Shown here piece by piece: positions 5,687 through 6,275 of a stretch of 6,275 nt of DNA. The translations under genes were made by a program, and so were the position numbers. The notes beneath the pieces are model-generated. The model worked only from the letters and a program-made list of their open reading frames with translations, was not told the origin of the DNA and searched no databases. The stretch comes from an uncultured Amaricoccus sp. (GTDB lineage: Bacteria > Pseudomonadota > Alphaproteobacteria > Rhodobacterales > Rhodobacteraceae). How positions within the stretch are numbered: the stretch's first letter is position 1; each line of letters starts with the position of its first letter. The stretch lies in assembly GCF_937858865.1 (NCBI RefSeq), contig NZ_CALLYO010000169.1:1-6275 (forward strand). Reading direction: 5' to 3'.

Positions 5687-6275
5687 ATGTCCGAGAGCGG
5701 CGACCCGCGCGAACCGCCCGCGGAAAAAGCCGAGGCGCCGCGCGATCCAGTGCGACGCTGGACGATCGTCGTCGGGGCGGCGTTGCTGTTCCTGCTGGCT
5801 TTGCAGATCGCCAGTGACCGGACCGCGCCGGTTTCTTCTATCGGCACTGTCGAAGGGCTGGTGCTGCCGATCTCCTCCCGGATCTCGGGCGAGTTGCTGC
5901 GGGTCGCGGTCAGTGACGACGAGGTCGTCGGGGCCGGCGCGCTGCTCTTCGAGATCGATCCGACCCCCTTCAGGCTGGCGGTGGAGGCGGCCGAGGCCGA
6001 TCTCGCGCAGGTCGGACAGTCCATCGGCGCATCGACCGCCGACGTTGCCGCCGCGCAGGCGCGGGGCACTGAGGCCGAGTCAGTGCTGACCAACAGCCGC
6101 GCCCAGGCGGAACGCACGCTGGAGTTGGTGGCGCGCGGCGTGACGCCGGCGGCGGAGGCGGACAAGGCTGTCGCGGAGGTCGCCTCGGGCGAGGCGACCG
6201 TGGCGGCGGCCGAGGCCGACTTGCGCAGCGCCGAGGAGGCGCTGGGACCGGCGGGCGCGGATAACCCGCAGCTGC
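5687..6275 (+). CDS. HlyD/EmrA-type membrane fusion protein, 3' end outside window
   Basis: This is the periplasmic adaptor of a tripartite exporter. It would be anchored in the inner membrane and link a transporter to the outer-membrane channel. The visible 196 residues begin with a charged, Pro/Glu-rich cytoplasmic tail (1-24). One membrane helix follows, about WTIVVGAALLFLLALQIA (25-42). Next comes the first half of the barrel-sandwich (lipoyl-like) domain at about 53-100: VEGLVLPISSRISGELLRVAV, DDEVVGAGALLFEIDPTPF. An Ala/Glu/Arg-rich coiled-coil hairpin starts at about 96 and includes RGVTPAAEADKA near 150-161, the usual turn seen in HlyD/EmrA/YibH-type proteins. The frame stays open to the last base. 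In-frame GTG 5666 and TTG 5633 are alternative starts. I prefer ATG 5687 because it is the only ATG and leaves a normal short tail, but no strong Shine-Dalgarno decides it. The transporter gene would be expected just downstream. The substrate cannot be inferred. Confidence 0.8.
   Translation, partial: MSESGDPREPPAEKAEAPRDPVRRWTIVVGAALLFLLALQIASDRTAPVSSIGTVEGLVLPISSRISGELLRVAVSDDEVVGAGALLFEIDPTPFRLAVEAAEADLAQVGQSIGASTADVAAAQARGTEAESVLTNSRAQAERTLELVARGVTPAAEADKAVAEVASGEATVAAAEADLRSAEEALGPAGADNPQL

Noticed and set aside
5653..6165. A 170-codon open frame on the minus strand
   Set aside because: It is opposite the membrane fusion protein and is Ser/Ala/Thr-rich without a recognisable fold or ribosome site.
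1..6275. CRISPR array, tRNA, rRNA, insertion sequence or integrase
   Set aside because: I looked for regular spaced repeats, T-loop/anticodon-like folds in the gaps and transposase or recombinase motifs, and found none by eye.

Overview
The window is G+C-rich, with GC-biased third codon positions. The protein types (alphaproteobacterial phage tail-fibre modules, a DUF6127-like remnant, a small secreted protein of rhizobial/rhodospirillal style) suggest an Alphaproteobacterium. I cannot place it below class. Every gene I can support lies on the plus strand.

Layout: (1) 1-1443 is the 3' part of a phage tail-fibre-like gene, open at the left edge of the window. (2) 1444-2170 has no intact gene. 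It holds a hairpin after the tail-fibre gene, a broken small gene resembling phage-associated DUF6127 proteins that is split over two frames, a perfect 13-bp inverted repeat, a stretch of lower G+C, and a terminator-like hairpin. I read this as the decaying edge of a prophage or phage-derived cluster next to host chromosome. (3) 2175-3986 is a host-type transcription unit. A good sigma70-type promoter precedes an MltF-like periplasmic lytic transglycosylase (solute-binding-like domain plus SLT catalytic domain), followed 30 bp later by a 77-residue secreted protein of unknown function. (4) 4122-5569 is a ClsC/phospholipase-D-family gene with two HKD motifs, interrupted by what looks like a one-base deletion at 4359-4361. 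(5) 5687-6275 is the N-terminal part of an HlyD/EmrA-type membrane fusion protein, cut by the right edge.

The three host loci all act at the cell envelope: murein cleavage, cardiolipin/phospholipid synthesis, and export across the periplasm. The sequence does not show that they form one pathway, and hairpins separate them into at least two or three transcription units. I found no convincing new defence or mobile system. The points most worth checking are the two frameshifted genes, the start site and promoter of the MltF-like gene, the perfect inverted repeat, and the prophage-edge gap.
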